The notes below the pieces were generated by a model, which made no database searches, was not told the DNA's origin, and saw only the letters and a list, made by a program, of their open reading frames with translations. From Fidelibacterota bacterium (GTDB lineage Bacteria > Fidelibacterota > Marinisomatia > Marinisomatales > CAZVFT01), in NCBI GenBank assembly GCA_014381485.1, contig JACNLN010000118.1:1-8865 (forward strand): a stretch of 8,865 nt of DNA, given 5' to 3'. How positions within the stretch are numbered: position 1 is the first letter of the stretch; every line of letters starts with the position of its first letter. Positions 1 through 6,357 of the stretch are shown piece after piece. The translations under genes and the position numbers were made by a program.

Positions 1-642
1 GTCTGATGGTGTATAGTTTACGACTAATCCTTCATATAATTTATCAAATGCTCTGGATCTTGGCATTTGTTTAAAATTCGGATTTTCCCGGCTTCCGAAT
101 TCTTGGATATTAATTTCTACTTCATCGTAAATTTCTAACTCTTGGGTTTTGGCAAAATATTTAAATGGAATAAAACTCACATTCAGAAGTTGGATCCCTC
201 TCATAATTTTGGGTTCAGAAACGATGAGATTATTTTGTGGGAATTCTCTGTTGGAGTTATAAAATGCTTCGTTGATGATTTTTACATCAGGGGTTTCTGA
301 TCTGTTTTCTGTGTCCTGATATGGGAAGATTTTGATATTTTGTATTTTGTGCGAGCGAATCACTATGTAGTCAACACTATAACTTTTATCTGGTTCAATC
401 TGGTAAAAGGTTGATAAAATTGGAAATTCCGGCATACCGACTTCAGAGGTAGTTCCCACTTCTGGTATTTGTAATTTCGTGTAAGATCCAGATTGAACGA
501 TATTTACTTCGCCCAATTTAAATTTTATTACTGTGTCTTCTCCATCACTGCCAGAGTAGTTAAAATATTTCGAGGTTTTCGCAAAAAGAATGTTGCTGAA
601 CACCAACAGTACAGCGAGAAACAGTGTAGCTTTTTTCATCAT
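1..642 (-). CDS. N-terminal part of a secreted peptidase C25 (gingipain-like) protein, truncated by the window edge
   Basis: Reading from ATG 642-640 leftward gives 214 codons without a stop, continuing past position 1. Residues 1-21 form a classical Sec signal peptide: MMKK, a hydrophobic core, and a likely signal peptidase I cut after ILFA (A21). The rest resembles the propeptide of gingipain-type cysteine peptidases (family C25): a beta-rich stretch with a GMPEFP turn (residues 69-74), of the G.P.LP type that follows the first strands in these propeptides, and a closing LVVNYTPSD (206-214), where the propeptide usually passes into the catalytic domain. The catalytic His and Cys would lie outside the window, so peptidase activity is inferred. 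An AAGGA ribosome-binding site lies 5-6 bases before ATG 642. A second ATG (639-637) follows directly and could also be used. The product would act outside the cell or at its surface. Alternative: another exported protein that only shares this propeptide-like domain. Confidence 0.72.
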   Translation of the reverse strand, partial: MMKKATLFLAVLLVFSNILFAKTSKYFNYSGSDGEDTVIKFKLGEVNIVQSGSYTKLQIPEVGTTSEVGMPEFPILSTFYQIEPDKSYSVDYIVIRSHKIQNIKIFPYQDTENRSETPDVKIINEAFYNSNREFPQNNLIVSEPKIMRGIQLLNVSFIPFKYFAKTQELEIYDEVEINIQEFGSRENPNFKQMPRSRAFDKLYEGLVVNYTPSD

Positions 643-683
643 CAATTCCTTATAATAAATTTATTTTAATTTAGTTTAACTTA

Positions 684-689
684 ATTATA
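684..689 (-). promoter_or_regulatory. Possible -10 element for the C25-like gene
   Basis: A perfect TATAAT reads on the minus strand about 42 bases upstream of ATG 642. No good -35 box stands 16-18 bases further upstream; that position is occupied by the TGAT-N4-ATCA palindrome. The region is very AT-rich, so chance matches to a -10 box are likely. Confidence 0.3.
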
Positions 690-690
690 A

Positions 691-719
691 AAGTAAATGA
701 TTTAAATCACTTTTTACTT
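691..719. promoter_or_regulatory. FNR/CRP-like palindrome inside a longer inverted repeat
   Basis: The core, 698-709, is the perfect 12-base palindrome TGATTTAAATCA. It equals the inner part of the FNR/ANR consensus (TTGAT-N4-ATCAA), with only the outermost base of each half different. It is framed by AAGTAAA (691-697) and TTTACTT (713-719), which are also inverted copies. It sits 56 bases upstream of the C25-like start and about 270 bases before the lipid kinase start, so the C25-like gene is the more likely target. Its centre falls in the spacer of the TATAAT at 689-684, which would suit repression better than activation. The regulator is inferred only from the motif. Confidence 0.4.
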
Positions 720-891
720 AGTAAAACAGGTAAAAGACTTTATCATTATTCTAACCAAAACGAATGAATACCATAGTTAATCCTTCACTGTGTACTCCAG
801 AGGTGAATCTTAGATTCATATTAAATTGTATCTACTGAAAAAGTTATTATATTCTTCAAAATCTGATCATTCATCTATTTTCTATTGGCAT

Positions 892-920
892 TTGACATTT
901 ACAAAATTCGTAAGTAAAAT
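892..920 (+). promoter_or_regulatory. Sigma70-type promoter of the lipid kinase-hydrolase unit
   Basis: A perfect -35 box TTGACA (892-897) is followed, after exactly 17 bases, by TAAAAT (915-920), a five-of-six match to the -10 box. Transcription would start near 927 and leave a leader of about 55 bases before the TTG start at 982. This is the best promoter match in the window. Confidence 0.7.
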
Positions 921-981
921 TCAACAGTGGGGTGGGTTGTGTTGGAATTGCTAAGTAAGCACATAAAAAGGAGTAGTACTC

Positions 982-1911
982 TTGGAAAAAACATTCATCA
1001 TCTGTAATCCAGCAGCAGGAGAAGGACTTGCACAAAAGCGGTGGGAGAAATTAAGACACCAGCTTGAAGAAATTGGTTTACCGTTTGAATATCGGTTAAC
1101 GGAGCAACCAAATCATGCAACGGAAATAGCTTCTGAGATTGTTGAAAATGGATACAATCGGATTGCGGTATTTGGTGGTGATGGTACGGTGAATGAAGTT
1201 CTTCAGGGAATAATGTCGGATGACAAGGTAAAATTAAAGGATTTACAACTGATATTACTGCCTGCTGGAAGTAGCTGTGATTTTGAGAAGAAATTTTCTC
1301 AGGAGAAAACTTTTATAGAGAAGATACAGAGTAGAGAAACATGGCAGATAGATATTTTTAAAGTTGAGTGTCAAGATGATAATGGTTCTCCAGTGAACAG
1401 ATATATTATCAATAATTCAAGTATTGGTGTTATCAGTCTTGCGAACGAAAAATTCTGTTCTGTAAAGGGGTTGTCTAAATTCATTAAACAAATTAGTGTT
1501 GATGTTGCCGCCGTCACTGCTGGTATTGATGCACTAATGAAATTTGAAGAGATCGTGTGTGATCTTAAAATTGATGGTAAAGAATACAGTGACAAGCAAT
1601 TGAGCAATATGACGATTTTTAAAACCCCTTATTTCGGTGGAGGAATGTATTATGGTGTGGAGACGGAGCAGGATAATGGAGTGTTAAATCTGGCATTAAT
1701 TGATTCTGTATCTCGCCTGAATTTACTCACGATGATACCAGCACTTTATACGGGAAAGATATTCAAACGGAAACCAGCTCATTACAAGCAGTGCCGTTCT
1801 TTTGAAATAGTCACAGAACAGCCTGTGATTGTGGAAACAGATGGTGAAAATATCGGTTATCCTCCAGCAAAATACACAATTTTAGAAAAAGCCATTAACG
1901 TGCTCATTTAA
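982..1911 (+). CDS. Diacylglycerol-kinase-family (YegS/BmrU-like) lipid kinase
   Basis: Predicted cytosolic enzyme that phosphorylates a lipid hydroxyl (diacylglycerol, sphingosine or a similar lipid) using ATP. The 309 residues match the usual family length. The N-terminal catalytic domain opens with IICNPAAG (residues 6-13), then the nucleotide-binding GGDGTVNEV loop (65-73). The second signature, normally GTGNDFA, reads LPAGSSCDF (93-101) here. The C-terminal beta-sandwich domain ends with DGENIGYPPAKYTIL (287-301), the usual DGE.....P closing pattern. The start is TTG: an in-frame stop at 964-966 excludes anything much further upstream, and AAGGAG (968-973) lies eight bases before it. An alpha/beta hydrolase follows after 36 bases and is probably co-transcribed from the promoter at 892-920. 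The lipid acted on cannot be told from sequence. The family is certain; the exact substrate is not. Confidence 0.9.
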   Translation: MEKTFIICNPAAGEGLAQKRWEKLRHQLEEIGLPFEYRLTEQPNHATEIASEIVENGYNRIAVFGGDGTVNEVLQGIMSDDKVKLKDLQLILLPAGSSCDFEKKFSQEKTFIEKIQSRETWQIDIFKVECQDDNGSPVNRYIINNSSIGVISLANEKFCSVKGLSKFIKQISVDVAAVTAGIDALMKFEEIVCDLKIDGKEYSDKQLSNMTIFKTPYFGGGMYYGVETEQDNGVLNLALIDSVSRLNLLTMIPALYTGKIFKRKPAHYKQCRSFEIVTEQPVIVETDGENIGYPPAKYTILEKAINVLI

Positions 1912-1947
1912 TGTTGGTTGGTCTAATTATCAAAATGGAAGGTAAAT

Positions 1948-2799
1948 ATGGATAATCTTTATGAATGCTGTGCACCCGGGGCATCCTTTAAAGAGGAAAT
2001 GATACCGGTCTCTAATAATGTTACAGTGAGGATCATTACGTTTACTCCCGGTGAAAAAAATAACAATCCGGCTATTGTGTTTGTTGCAGGTTGGATATCG
2101 TTGATAAAAGGGTGGCAAATCGTTCTGAGAGAAATGACAAAGGATTTTAAAATCTACTATATTGAAACTCGAGAAAAAATTTCATCTATTGTTAATAGAA
2201 AAGAACAGTATTCTTTGGAATCTATAGGACGGGATATGGTCACTCTTATTTCTCATTTCAATGTTGATGAGAAAAAATATATTTTGTTTGGGAGTTCATT
2301 AGGAGCAACAGCTATTTTAGACTGTTGTCAATACCTTGAAAAGAACCCATTATGCTTGGTTCTTATTGGTCCCAATGCTGTATTTACCATCCCCAAATGG
2401 AGTATTCCGGTTATTTTCATGTTCCCACCGCGCCTGTATCTTTTTCTGAAACCAATCATCAAATGGTATCTAAAAACTTTTTACTTGGATGTGGAAAGTG
2501 ATTATGCTCAATATGCAAAATATTGTCGAGCTCTTGACGCAGCTGATCCTTGGAAATTGAAAAAGGCAGCTCTTCCGCTGTCCAAATATGAAGTCTGGGA
2601 TTTGCTGGAAGATATCAAATATCCAACTTTGATAATCGGTGCTTCCAAAGACGTGATGCACATCCCAGAAAATCTACACATAATGACAGAAATGATGATA
2701 AATGCAACTTACTTGGATCTAGAGACCAACACATTGACTCATAGTAAAGATATGGTCAAAGAAATGCGGAAATATATTGATCAATTAACCCCCCCCTGA
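1948..2799 (+). CDS. Alpha/beta hydrolase of unknown substrate
   Basis: A 283-residue alpha/beta-hydrolase-fold protein. The nucleophile elbow is FGSSLG with Ser117 as nucleophile. The acid is probably Asp235 in IIGASKDVMHIP, after a strand typical of the fold, and the base His265 in NTLTHSKD near the C-terminus. VFVAGWISLIKGW (residues 44-56) occupies the oxyanion-strand region. Residues 151-175 are strongly hydrophobic with aromatic residues and lie in the lid region, suggesting a lipid-like substrate or membrane contact. No signal peptide is seen. GGAAGG (1937-1942) lies five bases before the ATG. The gene follows the lipid kinase by 36 bases, so a joint lipid-related role is likely but inferred. 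The last codons run through eight consecutive C bases (2789-2796) directly before the TGA stop. Esterase, lipase or peptidase activity are all possible. Confidence 0.85.
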   Translation: MDNLYECCAPGASFKEEMIPVSNNVTVRIITFTPGEKNNNPAIVFVAGWISLIKGWQIVLREMTKDFKIYYIETREKISSIVNRKEQYSLESIGRDMVTLISHFNVDEKKYILFGSSLGATAILDCCQYLEKNPLCLVLIGPNAVFTIPKWSIPVIFMFPPRLYLFLKPIIKWYLKTFYLDVESDYAQYAKYCRALDAADPWKLKKAALPLSKYEVWDLLEDIKYPTLIIGASKDVMHIPENLHIMTEMMINATYLDLETNTLTHSKDMVKEMRKYIDQLTPP

Positions 2800-2839
2800 C
2801 CAAACTTGTTGTTTAGAGTAACCCCAATTTTCTTTCACC

Positions 2840-2906
2840 GTCGGCGACCCCCGAAATCATTTAATAAACTTTTATTTGAATTCAATTGGAAAAAGGGGTC
2901 ACCGAC
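2840..2906. repeat. Long stem with 43-base AT-rich loop
   Basis: GTCGGCGACCCC (2840-2851) pairs with GGGGTCACCGAC (2895-2906) with one mismatch (C/A), enclosing an AT-rich loop that contains the palindrome TTGAATTCAA (2876-2885). AGTAAC (2817-2822) and GTTACT (2911-2916) form a further 6-bp inverted pair outside. The GC-rich stem starts about 40 bases after the hydrolase stop but has no following T-run, so it is not a standard intrinsic terminator. Confidence 0.5.
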
Positions 2907-3042
2907 CGGAGTTACTGAAAACATAAAACGTAATGCGTAATGCGTAAAAACAGCCTGCCCTGACTCGTAGCAGATGGAATTCGTTTTTTTATTTTCAGAT
3001 AGCTCAAACATCTTTTCGGGTGATATCTAAAGTTTGAAAATG

Positions 3043-3092
3043 ATTCCTCCGGAATAAGTCCCTTTGGGACGCTGTGTTACATTCCGTCAGGA
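3043..3092. repeat. Row of three small hairpins
   Basis: Three short inverted repeats follow each other: ATTCC-TCC-GGAAT (3043-3055), GTCCC-TTT-GGGAC (3058-3070) and TCC-GTCA-GGA (3083-3092). All share the CC-loop-GG form. Similar hairpin strings are common in spacers of Bacteroidota and related bacteria (recollection, not a search). No function is assigned. Confidence 0.5.
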
Positions 3093-3115
3093 GCCGGGCA
3101 GGCATTTTACTCCAG

Positions 3116-3190
3116 CCCAAATTTCTCTCAAGTAGTCTTCGACAATGTCGGAATTTGGGTAACTTTTAAGAATTAAAGTTTTTTTTCTTT
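3116..3190 (+). terminator. Hairpins with T-run; possible weak terminator before aspC
   Basis: CCCAAATT (3116-3123) pairs with AATTTGGG (3152-3159). It is followed by AACTTT (3161-3166) pairing with AAAGTT (3175-3180), which runs straight into eight T bases (3179-3186). The second stem is purely AT-rich apart from one GC pair, so termination strength is doubtful. If active, it would end transcripts from the lipid kinase-hydrolase unit before the aminotransferase gene. The first stem also overlaps the right end of the inverted-repeat block. Confidence 0.35.
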
Positions 3191-3286
3191 TTATCGTGAT
3201 TTTCGTTCTAAATTATACAATTCTTATGTTACTATTTTTGAGAGTTTCAGAATTTCACAAGGATAATAGACGATTGGGAAAAGAAT

Positions 3287-4504
3287 ATGACCATTAGCCA
3301 GCTTGCCAAGACCATTCCCCCATCTCCGACCTTAAAACTTAACGAGACCGCGCGAATCCTGAAAGAGCTGGGAGAACCGGTAATTCATCTGGGAATTGGA
3401 GAGCCAAAATCAAAAACGCCAATTGATGCAATAATAAGCGCATCAGCAAAACTGACCACAGCCGATATTAAGTATACACCATCTGATGGTATTCCATCTC
3501 TGAAAAAGGCGATTATCCGGTATACGGAAGAAAATTATGGGAAGGTGGTTGGACCGGAGAATGTCATCGTTTCCAATGGTGCCAAACAGTCACTTTCCGT
3601 TCTTCTTCAGACCATTATCAGTCCACAAGAAGAGGTAATTATTTTATCACCACACTGGGTAAGCTATCCAGAAATGGTAAAAATCTGTTATGGATTTCCC
3701 GTTATTGTTACCCCGGAAGATGGCAGGTTCCATCCGAGAATGGAGGATATTGACAGGGCAGTCACCTCCTATACAAGAGCCATTATTGTAAACAGTCCAA
3801 ACAATCCTTCTGGTGTAATGTTTTCCCGTGATTTTATTGGGGAGATAGTGGAATATTGTGAGAAAAAAGATATTTACCTCATTATGGATGACATTTACCA
3901 TAAGTTGATATTTGATGGGAAATCTATTATCTCATGTTACGATTTTACCAAGAAGCAGACTGAAAAATCGAAATTGGTTGTGATTAATGGCGTATCGAAA
4001 TTGTTTGCCATGACAGGTTTTCGTATCGGATGGGCCATTGCTGAGAAGAAGATAGTAGAGGCTATGACCAACATTCAGTCGGCTACGACTGCCTGTCCTT
4101 CCGTGCTGTTACAGGCGGCGGCAACTGGAGCGCTGGGGGGACTTCAGAGCGGTATAGAGAGTCTTCGTCTTACATTGGAAAATAATCGGAATGTGATGAT
4201 TACAGAACTGAGAACCATTGATGGAGTAACGGTCACAAAACCTGATGGAACATTTTATTGCTTCCCGGATTTTCGTGCTTACAATAAAAGCTCCACAGAA
4301 TTATCGGAATTTTTACTGGAAAAAGTACGAGTTGTCGCTGTCCCTGGTGTTGAATTCGGGATGGAAGGTTATCTGCGGCTCAGTTTTGGGGGCACAGTCA
4401 AAGAGATCTGTGATGGGATTGAGAGGATCAAATGGGCACTGGATCCCAACTCACCCAATGAAATATATATAGGTGATCGAAAATTGATAAGGGATTGGAT
4501 ATGA
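3287..4504 (+). CDS. aspC: PLP-dependent class I aminotransferase, probably aspartate aminotransferase (I-gamma/I-beta type)
   Basis: Fold-type I aminotransferase of 405 residues, most like prokaryotic aspartate aminotransferases (aspartate + 2-oxoglutarate to oxaloacetate + glutamate). Visible motifs: HLGIGEP (34-40), YTPSDGIPSLKKAI (63-76), SNGAKQ (96-101), the NNPSG loop (172-176), MDDIY with Asp201 and Tyr204 that contact PLP, the Schiff-base lysine Lys238 in GVSKLFAMTG, Arg246 in GFRIGWA, and Arg364 in YLRLSFGGT, the carboxylate-binding arginine of the family. No usable in-frame start was found upstream within about 40 bases, so ATG 3287 is kept; its ribosome-binding site (GGGAA, 3276-3280) is weak. 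A tail of about 20 residues (386-405) extends past the usual end and reaches into the pckA start. The four-base overlap with pckA, whose enzyme uses oxaloacetate, supports an aspartate/oxaloacetate role. Alternatives: another substrate range in the same subfamily. Confidence 0.88.
   Translation: MTISQLAKTIPPSPTLKLNETARILKELGEPVIHLGIGEPKSKTPIDAIISASAKLTTADIKYTPSDGIPSLKKAIIRYTEENYGKVVGPENVIVSNGAKQSLSVLLQTIISPQEEVIILSPHWVSYPEMVKICYGFPVIVTPEDGRFHPRMEDIDRAVTSYTRAIIVNSPNNPSGVMFSRDFIGEIVEYCEKKDIYLIMDDIYHKLIFDGKSIISCYDFTKKQTEKSKLVVINGVSKLFAMTGFRIGWAIAEKKIVEAMTNIQSATTACPSVLLQAAATGALGGLQSGIESLRLTLENNRNVMITELRTIDGVTVTKPDGTFYCFPDFRAYNKSSTELSEFLLEKVRVVAVPGVEFGMEGYLRLSFGGTVKEICDGIERIKWALDPNSPNEIYIGDRKLIRDWI
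4489..4494 (+). promoter_or_regulatory. Ribosome-binding site that fixes the pckA start
   Basis: AAGGGA (4489-4494) inside the last codons of the aminotransferase gene lies six bases before ATG 4501. It directly abuts TTG 4495, leaving no spacer for that codon. This favours ATG 4501, whose first base is the last base of the preceding gene's final sense codon (ATGA overlap). Confidence 0.7.
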
Positions 4505-6144
4505 AGCTACATCTTGGGGTCAAATCACCAGCATCGAAAGAAGCTAAAACCAATGCCAGTGATTTCGGGCTGAATAATCATGGATTGAAACATTTCAATA
4601 AGGTTTACTGGAATTTGCCAACTCCCGCACTTTATGAGGAGATATGTTTTCGTTCTGAGGGGCAAATATCTCATATGGGGCCTGTTATAGTCAATACTGG
4701 GAAACATACCGCCCGTGCGGCGAATGATAAATTTATCGTCAAAGAACCGAGCACGGAGGATGATATCTGGTGGGGAGAATACAATCGTCCTTTCAGTCAG
4801 GATAAATTTTCCGCTTTACTCAACCGTCTTCAGGGATTTCTCCAAGGAACAGATGTTTTTGTTCAGGATTGTTATGTAGGAGCTGATTCCGAGTATCGAC
4901 TGCCCATCCGGGTTATCACTGAATATGCCTGGCACAGTCTGTTTGCTCGAAATATGTTCATTACCCCAAGAACATTTGACGAGATGAAAAGGCATGTCCC
5001 TGATTTTACTCTGATCTGTGCCCCCTCTTTCCACGCTTCACCGGAAATTGATGGGACGAATTCGGGAACATTTATCATCCTGAATTTTGACCAGAGATTG
5101 GCAATCATCGGCGGAACCTCTTACGGAGGAGAAATTAAAAAGTCATTTTTCACGATTATGAACTACCTTCTACCCAAGGAGGGAGTGCTTGCGATGCACT
5201 GTTCAGCAAACCTTGGGAACGATGGAAATGTAGCACTCTTTTTTGGACTTTCTGGTACTGGAAAGACCACCCTCTCGGCCGATCCGCGCCGTCGGTTGAT
5301 TGGGGATGATGAACATGGATGGAGTGATGATGGGGTATTTAATTTTGAGGGGGGGTGCTATGCCAAGGTGATTCAATTGAGTTCCGAGGCAGAACCGCAG
5401 ATCTGGGCTTGTACGCGAAAATTTGGTACACTTCTGGAAAACGTGGTGTTCGACCCCGTTTCCCGCCATCTTGATCTGGATGACTGGTTGTATACTGAAA
5501 ATACCCGGGCATCATATCCTTTGATGTATATTGATAATGCTGTGGAGGAAGGGAAAGGAGGGAATCCGAAAAATATTTTTATGTTGACCTGTGATGCTTC
5601 TGGAGTAATGCCACCCATCGCCAGATTAACTCCAGATCAGGCAATGTACCATTTTATTTCCGGTTATACTTCTAAGGTCAGCGGTACGGAAATTGAATTG
5701 GGTCTTGAGCCGGAAATAACCTTTAGTGCCTGTTTTGGGGCACCATTTATGGTTCATCATCCCTATTTTTACGCCCGATTACTGAAGAACAAAATCATCA
5801 AACACGACACAAACTGCTGGCTCCTCAACACTGGGTGGACGGGTGGACCCTTTGGAATCGGGAAAAGGATTAGCATTTCTCATACCCGAGCGCTTCTCAA
5901 TTCCGCTCTGACTGGGGAACTCGATGATGTTGAGTACCGCACTGATTCCATGTTTGGATTTCAGGTACCCAAATCATGCAAGGACGTACCCTTAAAAATA
6001 TTGAACCCAGAAAATACCTGGCCTAGAAAGGAAGCTTACCATGAAAAATACAGGCAGTTAGCCTCTCTGTTTATTGAAAATTTCAAAAAATTTAGCGAGG
6101 GAGTACCACCAGAAGTTCTTAAAGCAGGTCCAAGGAGAAAATAA
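4501..6144 (+). CDS. pckA: Phosphoenolpyruvate carboxykinase (ATP)
   Basis: Cytosolic enzyme for oxaloacetate + ATP to PEP + CO2 + ADP (EC 4.1.1.49), the entry step of gluconeogenesis, which some anaerobes run in reverse. With ATG 4501 it has 547 residues, normal for the family (E. coli about 540). Key motifs: the P-loop GLSGTGKTT (249-257) with Lys255, the kinase-2 stretch LIGDDEHGW (266-274) with metal-binding Asp269, GTSYGGEIKK (205-214) and MHCSAN (232-237) with the other metal ligands, and NTRASYP (334-340) with the conserved Arg336. The N-terminal substrate-binding segment, usually TGRSPKDK, is TARAANDK (70-77): the arginine is kept but neighbours differ. The start overlaps the aminotransferase stop as ATGA, implying translational coupling. 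An open TTG six bases upstream is less likely. The gene ends at TAA 6144, ahead of two hairpins. Family assignment is certain. Confidence 0.96.
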   Translation: MKLHLGVKSPASKEAKTNASDFGLNNHGLKHFNKVYWNLPTPALYEEICFRSEGQISHMGPVIVNTGKHTARAANDKFIVKEPSTEDDIWWGEYNRPFSQDKFSALLNRLQGFLQGTDVFVQDCYVGADSEYRLPIRVITEYAWHSLFARNMFITPRTFDEMKRHVPDFTLICAPSFHASPEIDGTNSGTFIILNFDQRLAIIGGTSYGGEIKKSFFTIMNYLLPKEGVLAMHCSANLGNDGNVALFFGLSGTGKTTLSADPRRRLIGDDEHGWSDDGVFNFEGGCYAKVIQLSSEAEPQIWACTRKFGTLLENVVFDPVSRHLDLDDWLYTENTRASYPLMYIDNAVEEGKGGNPKNIFMLTCDASGVMPPIARLTPDQAMYHFISGYTSKVSGTEIELGLEPEITFSACFGAPFMVHHPYFYARLLKNKIIKHDTNCWLLNTGWTGGPFGIGKRISISHTRALLNSALTGELDDVEYRTDSMFGFQVPKSCKDVPLKILNPENTWPRKEAYHEKYRQLASLFIENFKKFSEGVPPEVLKAGPRRK

Positions 6145-6200
6145 GCTTTTATAATGGATAGAAAATGACGTAAATTTATTTATATAATTAAATACCCCCT

Positions 6201-6233
6201 AAGCCCTTGTTCCGATTTATCGGGCAGGGGCTT
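6201..6233. terminator. GC-rich hairpin after pckA
   Basis: AAGCCCTTG (6201-6209) pairs with CAGGGGCTT (6225-6233) over nine bases, with one G-T wobble. CCGAT / ATCGG (6212-6216 with 6219-6223) continues the stem after a small internal loop. The stem is strong but only a short TTT follows (6232-6234), so it is a doubtful intrinsic terminator by itself and may instead protect the mRNA 3' end. Confidence 0.45.
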
Positions 6234-6262
6234 TCCCCTTACTGAGAGATGCAAACTAATAC

Positions 6263-6293
6263 AAAAAATGGGCATGATTAAGCCCATTTTTTT
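6263..6293. terminator. Bidirectional intrinsic terminator between pckA and the FKBP gene
   Basis: AAAAAATGGGC (6263-6273) pairs with GCCCATTTTTT (6282-6292), loop of eight bases, followed by T bases on the plus strand; the leading A-run gives a T-run on the minus strand. The symmetric form suits the two convergent genes, with pckA ending at 6144 and the FKBP gene ending at 6358. Confidence 0.8.
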
Positions 6294-6357
6294 ACACGTA
6301 TATATTTATTTCAATAACTGGAATCTGTGTAACTATCTGCTTCTAGTGGTATATTTT

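Larger units (their letters stand above)
643..981. other. Divergent spacer between the C25-like and lipid kinase genes
   Basis: This 339-bp stretch has no credible gene on either strand. Besides the palindrome at 691-719 and the promoter at 892-920, it holds a small perfect inverted repeat, TGAATC-TTA-GATTCA (804-818), with no obvious role. The part next to the C25-like start is very AT-rich. Confidence 0.7.
2817..3164. repeat. Composite inverted-repeat block, possible non-autonomous element
   Basis: This part of the spacer between the hydrolase and aminotransferase genes has no credible gene and consists of nested inverted repeats. The outer ends are imperfect inverted copies: AGTAACCCCAATT (2817-2829) against AGTTACCCAAATT read on the minus strand from 3164 to 3152, 11 of 13 identical. 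Inside are a 12-bp stem with one mismatch (2840-2851 with 2895-2906), an 8-bp inverted pair GCCTGCCC / GGGCAGGC (2953-2960 with 3096-3103) that also has flanking GTAAAA / TTTTAC, three small hairpins (3043-3092) and another long stem (3116-3159). A short tandem repeat, GTAATGC twice, lies at 2930-2943. No transposase is present. It could be a MITE-like or REP-like element, or simply a mosaic of hairpins; only genome-wide copies would tell. Confidence 0.4.

Noticed and set aside
3205..3240. Promoter directly before aspC
   Set aside because: Several TATACA- or TACTAT-like hexamers exist, but none has a convincing -35 box at the right spacing.
2800..3286. CRISPR array or tRNA in the repeat-rich spacer
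   Set aside because: Repeats are inverted and unequal rather than regularly spaced direct repeats, and no cloverleaf with a T-loop GTTCRA sequence could be drawn.
4245..4472. Open frame of 75 codons on the plus strand inside the aminotransferase gene
   Set aside because: It is a shifted frame of a well-matched enzyme gene and shows no protein-like motifs.
4495..4500. TTG 4495 as the pckA start
   Set aside because: The ribosome-binding site AAGGGA ends directly at it, leaving no spacer; ATG 4501 has a six-base spacer and a standard ATGA overlap.
5203..5618. Two overlapping minus-strand open frames inside pckA
   Set aside because: Antisense to strongly conserved PckA motifs, with no ribosome-binding site or family resemblance.
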